Assembly (NCBI RefSeq): GCF_001659605.2
Contig: NC_035168.2
Location: forward strand, 7,248,058 to 7,312,057
DNA: 64,000 bases
Direction of reading: 5' to 3'
DNA from: Manihot esculenta
Taxonomy: Eukaryota > Streptophyta > Magnoliopsida > Malpighiales > Euphorbiaceae
How positions within the stretch are numbered: the first letter of the stretch is position 1; the number at the start of each line of letters is the position of its first letter. Shown in pieces: positions 59,704-64,000 of this stretch. The notes under the pieces were generated by a model. The model was not told where the DNA came from. It did no database searches and worked only from the letters and a program-made list of their open reading frames with translations. The position numbers and the translations under genes were made by a program.

Positions 59704-60948
59704 GTCACTGAGGAGAATCTGCCAGAAAGTGATCAGGGCAGTCGATCTGCCCACATCACAGACCAAATCGATAGGCAGACTGAACTACCCAGCGAAGTCG
59801 ATCTGTCCAAATCAACAAACCAGGCAGAACCTAGTCAGAGGCAAAAATCAGTACAGCAGCCAGCAGAAAGGTTCAAGGTACCTCCCCCCTTCCTAAGAAG
59901 ATTTGCTAGATCCCAAAAGGAGAAAGAGGATAAAGAAATACTTGAGACACTCCGAAAGGTAGAAATCAACATTCCCCTATTGGATGCTGTAAAACAAATT
60001 TCAAGGTATGCCAAATTTCTCAAAGAGCTATGCACCAACCGAAGGAAACTTGCTGAACGTGAAAAGGTAAGTGTGGGGGAGTGTGTCTCAGCTGTCATTC
60101 AAAGGAAACTTCCAACCAAATGCAAGGATAGAGGAATGTTTGCCGTTTCATGCAAAATAGGCAACGTGGGGATAAAGAAGGCCATGTGTGACCTTGGGGC
60201 TTCAATTAATATCATGCCACTTTCCATTTTTAACTTATTAAATGCAGGTACACTCAAGGGCACCAGCATAGTGATCCAATTGGCTGACGGATCAGTTGTC
60301 TACCCTAAGGGAGTGCTAGAAGATGTGTTGGTGCAAGTGGACCAACTAGTCTTCCCAGCAGATTTTTATGTAATTGACATGGAGGAAGACAAGAGCAACA
60401 CAACCTCTAACATCCTACTTGGAAGACCATTCTTGAGCACAGCTAGAACCAAAATTGATGTGCATGATGGCACATTAACTATGGAGTTTGAAGGGGAAGT
60501 TATCAAGTTTAATATTTATAATGCCATGAAGTTTCCCAATGATGTTTCTCCTGTCTATGGCCTTGACATTATTGATGATTTAAGTAAAGAAATTTTCAAT
60601 TTTGATCAAGAGAATTTACTTTATGATAGTTTTTGCAGGCAAGAAGCCATGGACAACAACAACACAGAGACAGAAGAAACAACCTGCTGTACATTACTGG
60701 TTGCGGATGATCTGCCCAAATCACCAGAACTAGCAGATCCTGACTTACCCAAATCACTGGAGCAACAAGATATAATCAGAAGCAATTTGGCTAGATCGCC
60801 AGAACAAGCATCAGATAATCTGCCCAAATTAGTGAATAAACAGCAGACACCAGATCAGACAGCAACAACATCAGACCTGAAAACTCTACCAGGGCACCTG
60901 AAATATGCCTACTTGGGGGAGGGGCTGGAGATACACTTCCAGTCATAG
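59704..60948 (+). pseudogene. Athila-like protease region
   Basis: Aspartic protease with the active-site motif DLGASINIMP (about 60190-60219) and the flap/end motif ILLGRPFLSTARTKID (about 60412-60460). The linkers on both sides carry repeated DLPKS-type words (60709-60830). A frameshift near 60925 separates it from RT. Confidence 0.85.
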
Positions 60949-60949
60949 T

Positions 60950-62601
60950 CTCCAATCAACTCAGCCAACAAGAAGAGGACAGCCTCCTAAAGGTATTGAG
61001 GAAACACAAAGAAGCAATTAGGTGGACCTTGGAGGACATTAAAGGCATCTCACCCTCAACATGCATGCATCGAATACTTATGGAGGATGAGTGCAAACCT
61101 GTCTGTGAGGCCCAAAGAAGGTTGAATCCACCAATGATGGAGGTTGTGAAGAAAGAAATAATGAAGCTCTTAGATACTGGAGTCATCTACCCCATCTCTG
61201 ACAACAAGTGGGTGAGTCCCATCCACGTAGTTCCAAAAAAGACTGGGATTACTATTGTCCCAAATTCTGAAGGAGAGCTAGTACCCACTCGTGTGCAAAA
61301 TGGATAGAGGGTATGCATGGATTACAGGAAGCTCAACACAGCCACAAGGAAGGACCACTTCCTCTTGCCCTTCATGGACCAAATGCTTGAAAAACTTGCT
61401 GGAAAAAGCCATTACTGCTGCCTAGACGGATATTCGGGATTTTATCAAATCTCTGTTGCACCTGAGGATCAAGAAAAGACCACTTTCACATGCCCATTTG
61501 GCACCTTCGCATTTAGGAGGATGCCCTTCGGTCTTTGCAATGCACCAGCCACTTTCCAAAGGTGCATGATGAGTATTTTTTCTGACTATGTGGAGAAAAT
61601 TATTGAAGTCTTCATGGACGATTTCACGGTGTATGGCAACTCTTTCAATGAATGTCTTGCCAACTTGGAAAAGATACTTCAAAGATGCTTGGAGACAAAT
61701 CTGGTTTTGAACTACGAGAAGTGTCACTTCATGGTCAACCATGGCCTAATATTAGGCTATATTGTTTCAGCAAAGGGGATAGAGGTAGACAAAGCTAAAA
61801 TAGATACAATCAAAAGTTTACCATATCCAACCAGCATTCGGGAGATTTGATCTTTCCTTGGCCATGCTGATTTTTACAGAAGGTTCATCAAAGATTTTTC
61901 CAAGATAACTCAGCCTTTGTGCAGATTGCTTCAACAGGACGTGCCGTTTGACTTTGATGAAAGCTGCAAAACAGCCTTTGATTTGATCAAATCATTGCTG
62001 ATCACTGCCCCAATCATCCAGCCTCCTGACTAGACCCTTTCTTTTGAGATCATGTGCGACGCCAGCAACTTTGTTGTAGGTGCAGTATTGGGACAGCGTA
62101 TAGGTAACTCTCCTCATATCATTCACTATGCCTCACACACCTTAGATTCAGCACAATGTAATTACTCTACCACAGAAAAAGAGTTGCTGGCTGTAATTTT
62201 TGCATTGGAGAAATTTCGGTCCTATCTACTTGGGACAAAGGTGATTGTTTATTCAGACCATGCTACATTGAGATATCTAATCAAGAAAAAGGAATCCAAA
62301 CCAAGGCTGGTAAGATGGATACTGCTGTTGAAAGAGTTTGATTTAGAAATTCGTGACAAGAAGGGGAAAGAGAACCTTGTAGCTGATCACCTCAGCCGAA
62401 TACCTTCAGAAATGGAGCCATACCCCATCAATGAGAGCTTCCCCGATGAGCATCTGTTTGCTATCCAAGAAGAGGAACCGTGGTATGCTGATATAGTAAA
62501 TTACCTAGCTACATGTGATTTACCTACTGATTTGCCCAAATACATAAGAGACAAGATCAAGAAAGATGCAAGATATTATGTATGGGATGAACCTTACCTA
62601 T
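60950..62601 (+). pseudogene. Athila-like reverse transcriptase and RNase H
   Basis: RT motifs: VSPIHVVPKK, CMDYRKLNTATRKDHFLLP, FAFRRMPFGLCNAPATFQRC, and the catalytic FMDDF (about 61612-61626). RNase [49 protein letters not shown], and LVADHLSRI. In-frame stops occur at 61303-61305, 61848-61850, 62032-62034 and 62601-62603. Each is explainable by a single C-to-T or G-to-A change from a sense codon. Confidence 0.88.
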
Positions 62602-62603
62602 GA

Positions 62604-63213
62604 AAGCATTGTACAGACCAAGTGATATGCAGATGCATCCCTGATCATGAGATTTCTTCTGTCCTAGCATTCTGCCACTCATACAGCTGTGGAGGACATT
62701 TTGGCCCACGCAAGATAGCTCTAAAGATCCTTGAAAGTGGGTTATATTGGCCCAACATATTTCGAGATACTTATCTATTTTGTAGGTCATGTGCAAGATG
62801 CCAACAAACAGGAAACCTCAGTGGCAGAAATGAAATGCCACAAGCACCCATCATGGTATGTGAAATCTTTGACGTTTGGGGCATTGACTTCATGGGACCC
62901 TTCCCACCTTCCTTTGCCAGCACCTACATACTGCTGGCAGTGGACTATGTGTCCAAATGGATTGAGGCCAAAGCAACAAGGGCTGATGATGCAAAAATAG
63001 TTGTTGACTTTGTGAAATCCCACATATTTTCCAGATTCGATCTGCCCAAAGCAATAATCAGTGACCGAGGCACTCATTTCTGCAATAAGGTGGTGGAAAC
63101 TCTCCTTAAAAAGCACCATGTTGTCCATAGAACTTCTAGTGCTTATCACCCTCAAACAAATGGGCTGGCCGAAGTATCAAACATGGAGATCAAGTCCATC
63201 CTCGAGAAGACTA
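62604..63213 (+). pseudogene. Athila-like integrase, truncated
   Basis: Zinc-binding part FCHSYSCGGHFGPRKIA to CRSCARCQ (HHCC), then the catalytic core: WGIDFMGPFPPSF (first Asp), KAIISDRGTHFCNKV (second Asp), and SSAYHPQTNGLAEVSN (Glu). It ends after MEIKSILEKT; from about 63213 the sequence is LINE, so the rest of the core and the C-terminus are lost. Confidence 0.85.
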
Positions 63214-63830
63214 AGGTTTCGGTTAGACATAGAGGGTCCTCAGTTACTCACTTTAGTTACACTTACCATATGGTATATCTAGAACGAAAGAAGTAAAAGT
63301 ATTTTTTAGCTTATATAGTCTAATCCAATCACTATTTTATGTCGTATTTCCATTGATTTTGGCTTGTTTGATTTTGGCTTGTTACAGTAAAGTGGTATTT
63401 TTACTAATCTCCCCTTTATCCATCTAAGTCTTGTTCACTTATGACTTAGTGTCCTTCCTTGTAAGGTGTATCAAACTTAATTGTGATGTGACATGGAAGG
63501 ATTAGTTTTCACCTGCTAATATTATTGTAGTGGCTACAGATAGTATCAATAGGACTGTGCATGGTATTACTACATAAATTTAGTGTTCCTCGGTTATGAG
63601 GGAAGCACGTGTTGTGCTGGTAGCGGTTTGCTTGACTTATGATATAGGCTTTTAGAATATAGAATGTAAAATAGTTTCTGCCACTCTATATGTTACTTTT
63701 CATAGTTTGTCATTTGCAGCATTGTGAAAAATTAGAGTTTCGATTATGACTATTTTTTATATTTTCTATTGCATTCTACATGTTTCATTTGAGTGGATTC
63801 TCCATTAAGCAACTACTGTTGCTGATATGA
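63214..63830 (+). pseudogene. LINE fragment, 3' piece (RNase H-like tail)
   Basis: Begins with sequence translating to LLTLVTLTIWYI.NERSKSIF, parallel to 6820-6885 of the first LINE relic (LVTHTFWHIWKKHNRRIF). It continues to an RNase H-like stretch (about 63510-63700, ANIIVVATD parallel to AGIVVVATN). It resumes the LINE that ends at 38769, minus a deleted middle portion. The right end is approximate. Confidence 0.65.
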
Positions 63831-64000
63831 TAACTAAACTTTATTTAAAACAATTATTATCACTGAATAAGTCGATGGATTTGTGCTCTCTTTTATAACA
63901 AAATTTGTTATGAGTCAGTAATACAATTATCATTTGTAGGTAAATAAAAAAAATAAGAACACAATTTTTACATTTTTCTTCTTCACCTCTCTCCCTCTCT
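63831..64000. other. AT-rich end of window
   Basis: No feature recognised. The last bases turn CT-rich (CTTCACCTCTCTCCC). Confidence 0.5.

Larger units (their letters stand above)
38770..63213 (+). mobile_element. Athila-like Ty3/gypsy element, split and 3'-truncated
   Basis: The outer LTR element. It has a 5' LTR (38770-40187), a PBS (40192-40210), and gag interrupted at 40521-58433 by another element, then gag, protease, RT-RNaseH and integrase. It stops inside the integrase domain near 63213, where LINE sequence resumes, so the 3' end and 3' LTR are lost. Several stops and frameshifts show it is dead. Own sequence totals about 6.5 kb. Assignment to the Athila/Tat branch rests on the tRNA-Asp type PBS and on the gag and protease style. 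Confidence 0.85.

Overview
This window is plant nuclear DNA, almost certainly from a eudicot. It is AT-rich, holds one spliced gene with GT-AG introns, and is otherwise filled with decayed and fresh retrotransposons. The protein gene resembles eudicot CRK kinases. I cannot name the species from sequence alone; a Euphorbiaceae-like genome would fit, but that is a guess.

Layout. 1-2640: Ty1/copia-type LTR fragment with a 600-bp internal duplication. 3470-7330: decayed L1-like LINE on the + strand. 7330-9760: AT-rich spacer. 9761-15484 (minus strand): the only clear host gene, an 11-exon CDPK-related protein kinase (CRK) of 576 aa, with its leader and promoter extending to about 16220. 16220-18286: AT-rich spacer. 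18287-26605: an old, stop-riddled Ty1/copia element with both LTRs. 26606-37930: AT-rich intergenic DNA with no recognisable gene. It carries a 42-bp minisatellite, a LINE endonuclease fragment, a 91-bp tRNA-derived SINE-like insertion with a perfect 17-bp target duplication, and a GC-rich island.

37930-63830 is a four-level nest of retroelements. (1) A LINE is split into pieces at 37930-38769 and about 63214-63830. (2) Between them lies an Athila-like Ty3/gypsy element starting at 38770. It has a 5' LTR, a PBS, and broken gag and pol, and it is truncated near 63213. (3) Its gag is interrupted at 40521-58433 by a minus-strand chromodomain Ty3/gypsy element (Tekay-like) flanked by the 5-bp duplication AAATC. 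(4) The gag-pol of that element is interrupted at 45815-53577 by a plus-strand element flanked by GTAGG. This innermost element has LTRs related to those of its host, but its internal region encodes only a shortened gag with zinc knuckles and a protease remnant, so it looks non-autonomous.

By eye the LTR pair of the innermost element differs at about 3 bases plus 1 indel. The pair of the surrounding element differs at about 8 bases plus 1 indel. That order agrees with the nesting. Apart from the insertion, the Tekay-like element has one uninterrupted gag-protease-RT-RNaseH-integrase-chromodomain frame of about 1,662 codons, so it was probably competent until its own relative landed in it. Both elements share the PBS, the polypurine tract, an identical 20-bp hairpin next to it, and an unusual set of paired TTCGGCCGCCGAA motifs upstream of the TATA box. 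These shared features suggest that the short element is mobilised in trans by the long one. I consider this parasite-in-host pair the most interesting content of the window.
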